Source of the DNA: JAEYXS01 sp943367715
Lineage (GTDB): Bacteria; Verrucomicrobiota; Verrucomicrobiia; Limisphaerales; JAEYXS01
Direction: 5' to 3'
Length of the DNA: 64,000 nucleotides
Assembly (NCBI GenBank): GCA_943367715.1
Contig: CALRJY020000014.1
Coordinates: 83,879 to 147,878 of the forward strand
Part shown: one piece after another, positions 8,326 through 17,700 of the stretch
How the letters are laid out: the number at the start of each line of letters is the position of its first letter
Position numbering within the stretch: position 1 is the first letter of the stretch
Position numbers and translations under genes: made by a program
The notes under the pieces: generated by a model
The model's database searches: none
The model's input: the letters and a program-made list of their open reading frames with translations, nothing else
Told to the model about the DNA's origin: nothing

Positions 8326-8871
8326 CTAGATCAAAACTCCGTCCGAGGCCGAGGGGTTCACGCTCTCATTGAACTCCTTGAGGCAAGCTTGCAGCTCCGC
8401 TTTGGTATAGCGCTTCCGGATATCCTCCATCGCCTTGGTGGCGAGTTCATCACAGCGTTCATTTTCGGCGTGCCCCGCATGCCCCTTGACCCAATGCCAG
8501 CTAACCTTGTGCCGGGTGACCGCCTCATCCAGCATCCGCCACAGGTCCGCGTTCTTCACCGGTTCCTTCGCCTTGGTCTTCCAGCCATTGCGTTTCCATC
8601 CATGCATCCACGCCGTCACCCCATTCTTCACGTACTGGGAATCGGTATGAAACTCCACTTCGCAAGGACGATTCAACGCGTTCAACGCCTCAATAGCCCC
8701 CATCAACTCCATGCGATTATTCGTCGTGGCTGGCACACCGCCACTTACTTCGCGCGTATGCTTGCCCCACGTCAACACCGCCGCCCAGCCGCCTGGCCCC
8801 GGATTGCCCTGGCAGCCGCCATCCGAATGGATAACGACCTTTTGCAGTTCAGTATTGGAACCAAGAAACAC
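8326..8871 (-). CDS. rnhA: Ribonuclease HI
   Basis: A 181-residue enzyme that degrades the RNA strand of RNA-DNA hybrids (R-loops, primers). The four catalytic acidic residues are visible in conserved contexts: D17 (HSDGGCQGNPGPGG), E55 (TNNRMEL), D77 (HTDSQYV) and D141 (NERCDELA). The basic handle region is also present (WMHGWKRNGWKT), together with the WVKGHAGHAENE loop that carries the mobile histidine. It is about 25 residues longer than the E. coli protein, mostly at both ends. A start a few codons downstream is possible because the first eight residues are not conserved. A hairpin at 8905-8936 separates it from the upstream DUF1080 gene on the same strand. Confidence 0.95.
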   Translation of the reverse strand: MFLGSNTELQKVVIHSDGGCQGNPGPGGWAAVLTWGKHTREVSGGVPATTNNRMELMGAIEALNALNRPCEVEFHTDSQYVKNGVTAWMHGWKRNGWKTKAKEPVKNADLWRMLDEAVTRHKVSWHWVKGHAGHAENERCDELATKAMEDIRKRYTKAELQACLKEFNESVNPSASDGVLI

Positions 8872-8904
8872 AGCGTCAGAAAAATGAGTGAATCCGATAG
8901 AAAT

Positions 8905-8936
8905 GGCAAGGCCCGCTGTCTTCAGCGGGCCTTGCC
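8905..8936 (-). terminator. Strong hairpin between DUF1080 gene and rnhA
   Basis: A 14-bp perfect stem (GGCAAGGCCCGCTG and its complement) with a 4-base loop lies 21 bases after the stop of the minus-strand DUF1080 gene and 33 bases before the rnhA start. On the minus strand it is followed by ATTTCT, a weak T tract, so it is a plausible but imperfect intrinsic terminator. Confidence 0.6.
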
Positions 8937-8956
8937 TCGAACAAAACCTTCAGGAC

Positions 8957-9742
8957 TTAAAAGTTCGTATCCGCATCCTTCAGATCCAACTCCTTGATCC
9001 ACGCGTTGCGATAGCGCACATCATGTCCTTCGCACTGGAGCTTCAAGCCTTGCGGTGAATCCGTGATGCCTTTGCCGCCGTCATTGCCGCCATCCACGCC
9101 GGAATTCGCTCCGCCCCAGACCTGATTGATCTTAACGTTGTCATGCACCTTCTTGCCGTTGAAATAGATGGTGACTATGGCTTTCTCCTTCAACTTGCCG
9201 TCTTCAAAACGCGCCGCACGGAAAACGATATCGTAGGAGTTCCATTTGCCCAGACCGGCGAAGCTGTCATACGGAGAATCCGTTTCATTGATCACTGCCC
9301 CCATGCCGTGCTTGGTCTTGTCGCCCTCTTGGATCTGAATCTCATAGCGGTTCTGCAAATACACCCCGCTGTTACCCTTGGGATTCATCACGAGAAATTC
9401 AATGTGCAGACGGAAATCGCGATACGCCTTCTTCGTCACGATATCCGCTGTGCCATACTTGCCGCCAGCCGCCACCGGATCATCCGTCATCACCACCGTG
9501 CCCTTGTCCACCGGGTCATCTACGATCTTCCATTTGATGGGCATCGAGGATGCGAACCGCGGCCCCTGCCAATACGTCCACTTCGCATCCAGCATCTCGC
9601 GCGTACCATCGATGATGACTTCCGCGTCCTTCACGGGTTTGGCTCCCAAGCCGATGTTCTTGTCTGCCGCCGAGGCATCATTTTGGAAGGTGAACATCGC
9701 CGCGAGCAGCGGCACGAGATAGAGGGCTTTCAGGCTTTTCAT
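8957..9742 (-). CDS. DUF1080 (3-keto-disaccharide hydrolase-like) secreted protein
   Basis: A 261-residue exported protein (signal peptide about 1-25, ending ASA). The DUF1080 beta-sandwich (LamG/concanavalin-like) is evident from GTADIVTKKAYRDFRLHIEF, then NPKGNSGVYLQNRYEIQI, and the C-terminal GLKLQCEGHDVRYRNAWIKEL. Some members hydrolyse 3-keto-glycosides made by Gfo/Idh/MocA dehydrogenases, and many are simply sugar-binding-like secreted proteins abundant in Planctomycetes and Verrucomicrobia. It is divergent from the GH5 gene across a 225-base gap that contains palindromes. A second, shorter DUF1080 gene lies at 21105. Confidence 0.85.
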   Translation of the reverse strand: MKSLKALYLVPLLAAMFTFQNDASAADKNIGLGAKPVKDAEVIIDGTREMLDAKWTYWQGPRFASSMPIKWKIVDDPVDKGTVVMTDDPVAAGGKYGTADIVTKKAYRDFRLHIEFLVMNPKGNSGVYLQNRYEIQIQEGDKTKHGMGAVINETDSPYDSFAGLGKWNSYDIVFRAARFEDGKLKEKAIVTIYFNGKKVHDNVKINQVWGGANSGVDGGNDGGKGITDSPQGLKLQCEGHDVRYRNAWIKELDLKDADTNF

Positions 9743-9852
9743 TGTGTGAATGATGAAGTGACGATGCCACGCCCCGTTTATTCAGGCAACATCTTCATGG
9801 AATGGGCGATGCCGTGCCCTCCGAGGGGAACGACGTAGCACGAATCCCCGTG

Positions 9853-9919
9853 CTGCCGGCTTCCAGCCGGCAGTAAGAAGACGCCCGCCGAAGCACACGT
9901 TTCCAGCCTACAACAGGCT
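9853..9919. repeat. Palindromic repeats upstream of the GH5 gene
   Basis: Two hairpins: 9853-9873 (CTGCCGGC-TTCCA-GCCGGCAG) and 9905-9919 (AGCCT-ACAAC-AGGCT). They lie in the divergent gap between the DUF1080 and GH5 genes, so they sit in or near both 5' regions. Confidence 0.55.
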
Positions 9920-9967
9920 TGCAGAACAACGCGCTCAATCCGACAATTTGCCCACTCACACGAAGCG

Positions 9968-11557
9968 ATGAAATCAATCTTTACCGCCTTATTCGCCCTG
10001 ACCCTCTTGGGCAACCAGCTCCTAGCAGCGGATTCCACCCCATCCCTGCTCTCCAACGGCAACTTCGAATCGGACCGCAAGACCAAAGGCTGGCCCGATG
10101 ACTGGCCCAAGTCCAAGGAAGCCTCTTGGGAAACGGAAGGCGACAATCACTTTCTGCGCCTCAAAGTCCTGGAGCCCGGCAAGATGGTGATGGCGTATCG
10201 TCCCATCCCGTTGAAGCCCGAGCACAAACGTCTGCAACTCACCTTCCGCACGCGCTATACCGATGTGAAACGCGGCAAGGATTCCTGGCATGATGCCCGC
10301 ATCCTGCTCGATTTCAAAGATGCCGAAGGCAAAAAGATGAAGTCCACCGCCAAGGCACCCTACTTCAGCGGCACCTCAAAAGACTGGCGCGAGGTGAAGG
10401 TGGAATTCGATGTCCCCGAAGGCGCGAAGATGCTGGAGTTCATGCCCTCGCTGTTTCAGGCACAAAATGGCGTGTTCGATCTCGATGATATCCAGATCGT
10501 AGCTATCGCCGCCGCTACAACGGCAACGGCACCTCCTCCGCCACCAGTGAAAGTCCAAGGCACGGGAAAAGCACCGGAGCAATTGAAGGTCAACGGCAAC
10601 CAGTTACAAACGGTGAGCGGCAAGGCCGTGCAACTTCAGGGCGTGAACGTCCCCAGCCTCGAATGGTCCACCAAGGGTGAAAATGTCCTGCGCTCCATCA
10701 CCGTGGCAGTGGATGAGTGGAAGGCGAACGTCATCCGTCTGCCGGTCAAAGCGGACCGCTGGTTTGGTAAAGCAAGCGATCAGAAGGATGGTGGCAAAGC
10801 CTACCGTGACCTCGTGGATCAGGCCGTTGAAGCCGTCGAGACCCGTTCCGCCTACCTGATTCTTGATCTGCATCACTATCGGGCACCGAAGGAAGAATGC
10901 CTCGCCTTCTGGCGCGCAGCCGCTGCTCATTATAAGAATCGTCCTTCCGTTCTCTTCGGCCTGTTGAACGAACCGCACGGCATCTCCTGGGAAGTCTGGC
11001 GCAATGGCGGTGTGGTGGAGGAAAAAGCCAAATCCGATGCTCCCGCCGAGAACCAGGAAAAACACACCACCTTCACTTCACCCGGCATGCAAAAACTCGT
11101 GGATGCCATCCGCGAAACCGGCGCCAACAACGTCCTCCTCGCTGGCGGACTCGATTGGGCTTACGACCTCTCCGGCATCTTGAAAGGCTTCGCCCTCACG
11201 GACAAATCCGGCAATGGCATTGTGTATGACACTCATGTTTATCCGTGGAAAGCCGGCTGGCAGGAGAAGTTCCTGAATGTGGCGGAGAAACATCCCGTGC
11301 TGCTGGGTGAAGTGGGTTGCGATAGCAAGCCCATGTCCTTCATCCCCGCCGCCCAGCACAAGGACCCTTACACTTGGGCGCCCAACATGCTTGGCTGCAT
11401 CCAGGAGCACAAACTGCACTGGACCGCCTGGTCATTCCATCCGAGTGCCTCCCCGCGTGTCCTTCAGGACTGGGATTACAATCCCACACCCTTCTGGGGA
11501 ACATTTGTCCGTTCGGCCTTGAATGGCGGAAGCTTTAAGATGATCAAAAAATACTGA
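9968..11557 (+). CDS. Secreted glycoside hydrolase family 5-like cellulase
   Basis: A 529-residue exported protein with a signal peptide (1-20). Residues about 25-180 form a carbohydrate-binding-like beta-sandwich (LLSNGNFESD opening, DLDDIQIVAI end). An Ala/Thr/Pro linker (about 182-195) joins it to a TIM-barrel domain typical of GH5 and clan A: LQGVNVPSLEW, VIRLPVKADRWFG, YLILDLHHYR, then the acid/base glutamate in LLNEPHG (about E335) and the nucleophile glutamate in VLLGEVGCD (about E447). The likely substrate is a beta-1,4-glucan or a related plant polysaccharide, although specificity cannot be read from sequence. It fits the saccharolytic gene content nearby and appears monocistronic. 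Confidence 0.85.
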   Translation: MKSIFTALFALTLLGNQLLAADSTPSLLSNGNFESDRKTKGWPDDWPKSKEASWETEGDNHFLRLKVLEPGKMVMAYRPIPLKPEHKRLQLTFRTRYTDVKRGKDSWHDARILLDFKDAEGKKMKSTAKAPYFSGTSKDWREVKVEFDVPEGAKMLEFMPSLFQAQNGVFDLDDIQIVAIAAATTATAPPPPPVKVQGTGKAPEQLKVNGNQLQTVSGKAVQLQGVNVPSLEWSTKGENVLRSITVAVDEWKANVIRLPVKADRWFGKASDQKDGGKAYRDLVDQAVEAVETRSAYLILDLHHYRAPKEECLAFWRAAAAHYKNRPSVLFGLLNEPHGISWEVWRNGGVVEEKAKSDAPAENQEKHTTFTSPGMQKLVDAIRETGANNVLLAGGLDWAYDLSGILKGFALTDKSGNGIVYDTHVYPWKAGWQEKFLNVAEKHPVLLGEVGCDSKPMSFIPAAQHKDPYTWAPNMLGCIQEHKLHWTAWSFHPSASPRVLQDWDYNPTPFWGTFVRSALNGGSFKMIKKY

Positions 11558-11689
11558 AGCCCCCTGCTCTCGTCCCAACTGACCGACGCAGAAGGTTTGC
11601 AATCCCTCAGGATAAGCGCATGATGCGGGTCCCTGCGGAGAAACTACCATGCCACAGGTGAATAAAACCGCAGAAGAAAAGTAAAACTC

Positions 11690-11815
11690 ATGGGCGATAA
11701 ATCCCCGAAGTCCAACCAGAAGAAAAACACGCAGAAACAGGCCAAAGTCAGCAGCGCTGACCAGCAGAAGGCCGCCGCAGCCGCCGCCAAGACGGCCAAC
11801 CTGAAGAAGCGCTAG
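11690..11815 (+). CDS. Small lysine/alanine-rich protein (41 residues)
   Basis: A 41-residue highly basic, probably disordered protein opening MGDKSPKSNQKKN and ending in Ala/Lys repeats (AAAAAAKTANLKKR). Short proteins beginning MGDKSPKS occur widely in proteobacteria and other Gram-negatives, so I believe this is a real gene that is usually missed because of its length; its function is unknown. A purine-rich stretch (GAAGAAAAG) precedes the start by about 6 bases. A perfect 13-bp terminator-like hairpin follows the stop by 10 bases, which supports a discrete transcription unit. Confidence 0.65.
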   Translation: MGDKSPKSNQKKNTQKQAKVSSADQQKAAAAAAKTANLKKR

Positions 11816-11825
11816 TTCGTCTTTA

Positions 11826-11859
11826 CTGTCTCCCTTGGCAGCAATTCCAAGGGAGACAG
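11826..11859 (+). terminator. Hairpin after the small basic protein gene
   Basis: A 13-bp perfect stem (CTGTCTCCCTTGG/CCAAGGGAGACAG) with an 8-base loop begins 10 bases after the 11815 stop. Only a short T-rich tail (CTTGTAAATATT) follows, so termination efficiency is uncertain. The next gene starts 12 bases later. Confidence 0.6.
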
Positions 11860-11871
11860 CTTGTAAATATT

Positions 11872-12213
11872 ATGGCCCTGAAGCTCGCTCAAAGTCAGAT
11901 CTGGAAACTCGGTAACAGCTACCTGCGCATCGTGAAGCTGGAGCGCCTGTCCGTGGACTACAAGGACATGCCCGCGCCCAAATCACAGATCGGCACGCAT
12001 CACACGCTGAGTAAGAAAGAATTTTGCCGTCTCATCAAGGACGCCGAGTTGATCACCGATGCTGGTTTAACAGCGATCGATTCCTCCCAGCAGATGCCTA
12101 TACCCGTACAGGCAAAAACGCCGATCCCGGTTTCAGGACGGCGTTTTCGCAATACTCCAGGTGCGGGCAAGCCTAGACCCCCACGCGATCAATCTCCTCG
12201 TAAGCGTTCTTGA
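11872..12213 (+). CDS. Small hypothetical protein
   Basis: A 113-residue frame whose first 60-65 residues look like a real small protein (WKLGNSYLRIVKLERLSVDYKDM, then SKKEFCRLIKDAELI). This pattern resembles short proteins of unknown function in this phylum. From about residue 72 on, the frame becomes Pro/Arg-rich and runs through a terminator-like hairpin (12115-12147) into the 3' end of the convergent ParA-like gene. The genuine protein may therefore be shorter; a +1 frame would stop at the TAA near 12067. I cannot tell whether a frameshift has extended the reading frame. Confidence 0.45.
   Translation: MALKLAQSQIWKLGNSYLRIVKLERLSVDYKDMPAPKSQIGTHHTLSKKEFCRLIKDAELITDAGLTAIDSSQQMPIPVQAKTPIPVSGRRFRNTPGAGKPRPPRDQSPRKRS
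12115..12147. terminator. Bidirectional terminator between convergent genes
   Basis: Stem AAAACGCCG/CGGCGTTTT with a 15-base loop. Both strands end in a T tract, as expected for a shared terminator between the small gene from the left and the ParA-like gene whose stop is at 12173. Confidence 0.65.
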
Positions 12214-12868
12214 GCCAGTACTTCACGCGCTGACGCTCCAGCAGGCCCAATCCCTTAACGTCTGTTTCGCTCTTGTGCTTGGCAGCCCAGAAACTGGTGC
12301 TGCCAGCATCGATCTTGGTGATGACCCCTTCATGCAGGCGCTTCAAGCTGATAACCTTGGCGTTGAGCGCCAGTGCCCGTTCCTTCTCGCCTGATCTCTC
12401 GAGGATATCGAAATCTTCGCCGCGCGACTCGTTCAGAACGATCACGTAGTTGAGCCGGGAACCAAAACGGTCCATCAGCTTCTTCAGCAGGTCCACGGAA
12501 TCCTTGCCGGAATCCATCACGTGCCAGTAAGTCAGCGTCAGCCCCATATCCCCAGCCATCTCCAGCACGCCGGATTCATCCATCCACTTCACCAGCGGCG
12601 TGTGTGTCTGCGCCGCGAGATCTACGAGGATGCGTTTGTCCGGTTGTTCCACGGCCGCTTCCACGATCGTGTCCAGGCTTTCATAACTGTCCGCCACGAC
12701 GGGTGACGCGTAGTCCGAATAAAAACGCATGAACGATCCATGGGAGCGGTCCGTATCAAAACCCAGGAACGCCAAATTGTTATCGATCATGTATTGGGCG
12801 ACCACCCGGGCCACCACGGATTTGCCTACCCCGCCTTTTTCTCCGCCAATGAAATGAATATTGCTCAT
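12173..12868 (-). CDS. Orphan ParA/MinD-like (TraL-like) P-loop ATPase
   Basis: A 231-residue SIMIBI-class ATPase with a deviant Walker A motif, GGEKGGVGKS, at residues 8-17 (the signature lysine is present), a switch-like FDTDRSHGS, and a Walker B region ILVDLAAQTHTP. It resembles ParA-type proteins annotated as TraL or mobilisation proteins more than chromosomal Soj: there is no N-terminal DNA-binding extension and no parB or parS-like partner nearby. The C-terminal ALNAKVISLKRLHEGVITKID stretch is compatible with that group. Its cargo is unknown. It is monocistronic, between a small hypothetical gene and the RRM gene. Confidence 0.7.
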   Translation of the reverse strand: MSNIHFIGGEKGGVGKSVVARVVAQYMIDNNLAFLGFDTDRSHGSFMRFYSDYASPVVADSYESLDTIVEAAVEQPDKRILVDLAAQTHTPLVKWMDESGVLEMAGDMGLTLTYWHVMDSGKDSVDLLKKLMDRFGSRLNYVIVLNESRGEDFDILERSGEKERALALNAKVISLKRLHEGVITKIDAGSTSFWAAKHKSETDVKGLGLLERQRVKYWLKNAYEEIDRVGV

Positions 12869-13060
12869 GCTAAGTTGTTTTTAAAAATGGGATACTTACC
12901 GCCCTGCTGCCGGACAGATGATGACTGAATCGTTCCAGCACCATCGGTGCAAACTAGGCAAACGGATTTCTGCCGAACGACACAAATAACCGAATTACTG
13001 TGAAAAGAATTAATGCATCCGCCGAGGTGGGATGCCCGCGTTGCGCGGATATGGAGCCAC

Positions 13061-13093
13061 AAAAAATCGAGGCCCGGGTTACCGGGCCTCGAT
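13061..13093 (-). terminator. Intrinsic terminator of the RRM gene
   Basis: A 12-bp perfect stem (ATCGAGGCCCGG/CCGGGCCTCGAT, 4-base loop) is followed on the minus strand by TTTTTT. It lies 26 bases past the RRM gene stop at 13120, a textbook intrinsic terminator. Confidence 0.85.
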
Positions 13094-13119
13094 GTAGGAA
13101 AAATTCAGACTAGGACCGC

Positions 13120-13503
13120 TTAATAGCGATCACGTCCACCGCCGCCGCCGGAGCGTCCGCCGCCGCCGCCGTATCCGCCGCCGCCGGAGCGTCCACCGCC
13201 GCCGCCGCCGTATCCACCACCGCTACGACCGCCACCGCCGCCGCCCGTGCGCTCTTCGCGGGGCTTGGCCACGTTGACCGTCAAGGCGCGGCCATCCAAA
13301 TCGCGACCGTTCAGGCCTTCGATAGCAGCTTGCGCTTCTTCCGCAGAACCCATGGTGATGAAACCAAAACCACGAGGGCGGCCGGTTTCACGATCCGTCA
13401 TCAGGTTGGTTTCGGTGACCGTTCCGTAAGCAGAGAACGCATTTTGCAGTTCGTCTTGGGTGGTATTGAAGGAAAGATTCCCAACAAACAATTTATTGCT
13501 CAT
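13120..13503 (-). CDS. RRM RNA-binding protein with glycine-rich tail
   Basis: A 127-residue single-RRM protein. RNP2 is LFVGNL (residues 4-9) and RNP1 is RGFGFITM (about 43-50), followed by ALTVNVAKPR at the end of the domain. Residues about 86-127 are a low-complexity tail of Gly with Arg, Ser and Tyr, ending GGGRDRY. Such proteins, common in cyanobacteria and in some other bacteria including Verrucomicrobia, act as cold-inducible RNA chaperones. I chose the MSNKLFVG start (13503) over an ATG 21 bases upstream because family members begin there. The long 5' region (13504-13720) could carry regulation, but nothing specific was recognised beyond a small GGGTCTAAAA-flanking hairpin near 13546-13559. 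Confidence 0.85.
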   Translation of the reverse strand: MSNKLFVGNLSFNTTQDELQNAFSAYGTVTETNLMTDRETGRPRGFGFITMGSAEEAQAAIEGLNGRDLDGRALTVNVAKPREERTGGGGGGRSGGGYGGGGGGRSGGGGYGGGGGRSGGGGGRDRY

Positions 13504-13720
13504 GTATTTAACACTGCCTGACAAACCAGCACTTTCTGCAACGGAACCCGAACTTCGGGTCTAAAATCATCACTGAACTTAGTTCACTTGAGGATTTACT
13601 TGGCCATGAAAGAAACAAGCTATCTAACAGATGAAGGCAATATCGTCGCCTTTTGGCTAATAGCAACAAGTATCTTCAATTATCTTTCGGTGAACAATTC
13701 ACCCCGCCACCGCGCTCTGA

Positions 13721-14644
13721 TCAGGGCTGAGCGTGATCTTTGAAGAATTTGACCATCATCGCCGGACCATTGGCCGGGAACTTGTGCTCCCCGTTATGAA
13801 TATACGTGACCACCGGCGCCCCCACTTTGGATGGATAGACAGTCGCTCCCTTTTCATCCTTCCAAGCTTTGCCCTCACCACATTGATTCAGTTCCCGCAA
13901 ACGGTCCATCGTTCTCTTCTGCCATTCAAATTTCACCAACGGATCATTCTCCGCCCCTAGATGCAGGAAGGGCTTGGGCTTAAGCGTTGCCTTGGAAGCC
14001 TTTGCCTCCAGTTCATCACCTTTCTTTTCGTCCTTGGCGGCAACCACCTTCTCCGTAGCAACGTTGTTTTGCTTCTCTTTTTGGGTGGTGATTCTTGCAA
14101 CTAAATCAGGCGCCAGAAAACTGGCGGCTGAGGCTGACGGCGCAAAAGCTGCAAAGTCATCACCACGCTCCGACCATAGCAAATAAGTAAACCCGCCGCC
14201 ATTGGAATGACCCGTGGAGTAGATGCGTTTGGTGTCCACCTTGTAATCCTTCTTGAGGCTCCCGAGCATGGCATCGAAGAATTTCAGGTCGCGATCCCCT
14301 TGCGCCCCCACCCCATGCTGCCAACCGGGCTTCTTGCCCTCGGGATCAGTCAGCTTCCCCGGCGTATTCAATCCTTGGGGATAAACCACGATGGCTTCCG
14401 GCCAATGCGTGTGGATGCCGAAGCCCCGCACGGTTGCCCGCATATTTCCCCCATGTCCATGAAACACAAAAACCACAGGACAAGCGTTGGTCTTGGCCGT
14501 GGCTGGAGCATATATCATCGCCTCCCGCGCCACCCCGTCCACAGACCACTCGCGACGGGCTGGCTCCTCTGCCGCAGAAGCACTTGCGAGGGTAAACAGC
14601 CCCAAGCTGAGAAACAGAAATAGACGTCGGCTGAAGGTGAGCAT
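13721..14644 (-). CDS. Secreted esterase of the polyhydroxybutyrate depolymerase/feruloyl esterase (LpqC) type
   Basis: A 307-residue alpha/beta hydrolase with a signal peptide (ending ASAAEE). Features seen: oxyanion-hole strand PVVFVFHGHGGNM, nucleophile elbow GHSNGGG, an acidic residue in LHLGAENDPLVKF, and a C-terminal histidine in NGEHKFP. A charged insert rich in Lys and Glu (about 195-230) interrupts the cap region. The family hydrolyses esters such as PHB oligomers, feruloyl or acetyl groups on plant polymers. The exact substrate is not readable. I prefer the start at MLTFSRRLF (14644), which gives a normal signal peptide, over the upstream ATG at 14665. Confidence 0.75.
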   Translation of the reverse strand: MLTFSRRLFLFLSLGLFTLASASAAEEPARREWSVDGVAREAMIYAPATAKTNACPVVFVFHGHGGNMRATVRGFGIHTHWPEAIVVYPQGLNTPGKLTDPEGKKPGWQHGVGAQGDRDLKFFDAMLGSLKKDYKVDTKRIYSTGHSNGGGFTYLLWSERGDDFAAFAPSASAASFLAPDLVARITTQKEKQNNVATEKVVAAKDEKKGDELEAKASKATLKPKPFLHLGAENDPLVKFEWQKRTMDRLRELNQCGEGKAWKDEKGATVYPSKVGAPVVTYIHNGEHKFPANGPAMMVKFFKDHAQP

Positions 14645-14734
14645 GAAGATAATGACGTCGCCCAAGCCTCGTTGGTTTCACAAAACCCATCTCTCCGGGA
14701 ACGACGCCAAAGTTTCTATGCCGATGCTATTGGT

Positions 14735-17700
14735 TCACGGAACCAACACTGCCCGGTAAAAACGCCGAGGAGAACTCCCGGCAGCCGGGTCCGTGATGGT
14801 GATCGAACCGCTGGAATTCACATTGGTCGCGATAGGCACCCAAACCGAAAAGTTAGTGGTGTACTCACTCTTATACTTGGCCCCTACCGGCCCGGTCACC
14901 GTCAACTCCCACACCCCATCCTGCCTCCGATCAAGACTCATCTCAGGAGCTGAGGGCGAAGTCAGTTCCAAGTGCGCAAATGTGGAGGTATTCAGCACGG
15001 CATTATTGTGACTGGTCAGGGCCAACCCCACGTATGCGGTGCCCTCCATGACGATGTCTTTCTGGCCCACCTGTATCCATTCCACCCCGTCCAGTGAGAG
15101 ATAGCCGGTAAAATGGTTGCCCGTCCGCACCAGTTTCAGCCAGCAGGGCGCAGACACTTCCACCCCATAATTGGCGCTCGACGCCCCTCCCGGGTTCACT
15201 CGGGTTTGGAACGCCACCCCATCCGTCGGCCGCAATAGCATCAACGCATGGGCAGAATTAGCCGCCAAAGTCCGGCGAAACATCAACCCTGCCTTGGCCC
15301 AAGTATCCGTGTTCTCGACCCCAGTCACCCGGGCGATCAACGTTCCATCGCCAGTCCAGGTGCGATACACAAAATGAAAACCATCATTCGGATCGCCGAT
15401 ATCTGCCCCCGAGCCATTTACGATGAAGGTCCCCTCGCTATAGCCAGCTTCACCCGCCTGGCCCACACTGCCGATGTCTTGGCTGGCCCAAGGTGAAGGC
15501 AGAGACAGCAAAGGATCGCTCGTCACGTTGGCGACATTGGAATAGGGCGATTGGCCCACGGCATTAAAGGAAGCGACTCGATAAGAATAAGTCGTAGATA
15601 CCGACAGATCGCTGTTGATGAACGTGGTGACGTTGGGACCGACCGAACCTACGTTCAAGAACGCCCCTCCATTTTGAGATCTTTCGATGCGGAAACCCGT
15701 TTCATCATCCGAATCATCCTCCCACGTCAATTGCACACGTGTGCTGGAAAGTGCGTTGGCGACGAGATAGCCAGGAGGCGCGGGCAAATCACATGCGGGA
15801 TAAATGTTCACCTCATCCCACGTCGAGAGCCCCTGCGGATCAGTCACGGTCAGCCTGATGCGGTAATGATAGGAGTTGCCGTCGCAACCAATCGGAGAAA
15901 TCACCGTGTTGGCGGAAGCTGTGGTGATGACCGGTTCCGCATGCTCATGCTCATTGTGACGCAGGAATACCTGCCACGCGTAACTGAGCGAACCCGAAGA
16001 AGATTGGCCATCGCTGACGGAGGCCGTCAGGTTGTACGCGGTTGAGTTGGTCATCGGATAATAATCCCCATCATGAGGACTGGTGATCATGACCGTCGGA
16101 GGCGTGTTGTTCACCGAGATCATCAACGTCGTCTGCCGGGAGGTGCCCCCACTATCCGTCACCGTCAGGGTGACCGTATAGCTCACCGGTGAACTGTTGG
16201 GCGCGGTAAAGACATGCGCCGGATTAGCCTGGGTAGAAACACTCGTACCATCGCCAAAGTTCCAGCTATAGGTAAGCGACTGGCCTTCTGGATCGGTCGA
16301 ACCACTCCCTGTGAACTGGACGGTCAATGGCCCGGGACCAAACTGCTTGTTGGAACTGGCGACCGCAACGGGTGGCCGGTTTCCTTCACCAATGAACGTG
16401 ACTTTTGTAACCGTTGTGCCGTTGGCCAGGTAGTAAAGACTGCCATCCTGGGGATTCGTCGCCAGCGCGGTGATGTCAGTGACACCTTGAATAAAATCCC
16501 GCACCGCGGTCGGCTTGTCATTGGCATCGAACGTCAGGCTTTTGACCCAACCTTCGGTGTAGTCGGCGAGAAAATAAGTATTGGCGTAGGGAGCAGGAAA
16601 CTCCGTACCCGTATACCAGACACCGCCAATGGAACAACTGCCCTTGAACGAACTGCCGGCCACCGGAGAACCGGCAGCTCCCACCGTGACCACCGTGGCG
16701 CTACCGCTGCCATTGTAAGTTCCCGTTCGCGCCGGCCCATTGCCATTGCGGCCCCAGTCCAATACCGGCCGGGTATGCCGAAATTTGGGGATCGAAGCAG
16801 GAATCTGTTGCGAAACATCACATGGATTGGGAAATGATGCCGTCGGGCTGGCGTTATCTTGCTGCAATAACTCGCGGAAGAGAAAATACGGACGCGCGCA
16901 ACCCGAACCGTTGTACAAGGGATTGGGGGCCATGTGATTTTGCGTGGTAGCTTCTTGGTAATCGGAAAGCGCTTCCAATCCTTCATACAATGGCCAGCCA
17001 AAATTCTTGCCGGGACCTTTGGCCACATTCAACTCCTCCCAGTTGTCCCAGCCCACATCACCTATGTAGAGGGTGCCTGGATTGGCATCAGCCCGTTCAT
17101 GGCTGCCCGTACCAGGACGCAGTGACATACGAAAAGGATTTCGCAATCCTAACGACCACATCCGCGAACGGGGTGTCCGCGGCGAGGCTGTATTGAAGAA
17201 CGGGTTCCCCACCACACCGTCGCCCGTGGCCGGGTCGATCCGCAACACTTTGCCCGCAAAAGAATCCACCATCTGGGAACGGAACGAATCGACATTCTCC
17301 TGCGCCGTTATCACACCATCGGCGACGGCCTGGGAGGCATACGACGAGCTGTTCAGCGCACCGGGAGCACCTCCGGTGGTGCCAGCGGCGTCACCGAGAG
17401 AAACCAGCAACGTGCCGTCGATCCCGAAAACAAGAGAGCCAGTCGCATGGGTCACATCCAGGATCGGCAACCCCGTCGTGATACTTTCGCCCAAAAGAAC
17501 TACCCGGCTGTTTGGATCGGCGGTGCGAAATCCATCGGAAGAACGTGCGGTGTAACGCGTCACGCGGCCGATGGTCGCCCGAAAATACTGATCGTTCGAG
17601 GGCACGTAGTTAGCCGTGCCGAACTGGGCCACGTGATGATAATCCGCCACGTAAAGCAGGTAGAAGTAACCGTTGCTCAGGAAATTCGGGTGCAACACCA

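Noticed and set aside
13130..13250. Repetitive GCC/CCG stretch as a possible CRISPR or satellite
   Set aside because: It encodes the glycine-rich tail of the RRM protein in frame, and there are no spacers.
13606..13743. 45-codon plus-strand frame in the 5' region of the RRM gene
   Set aside because: No ribosome binding site, no recognisable sequence, and it runs into the 3' end of the esterase gene.
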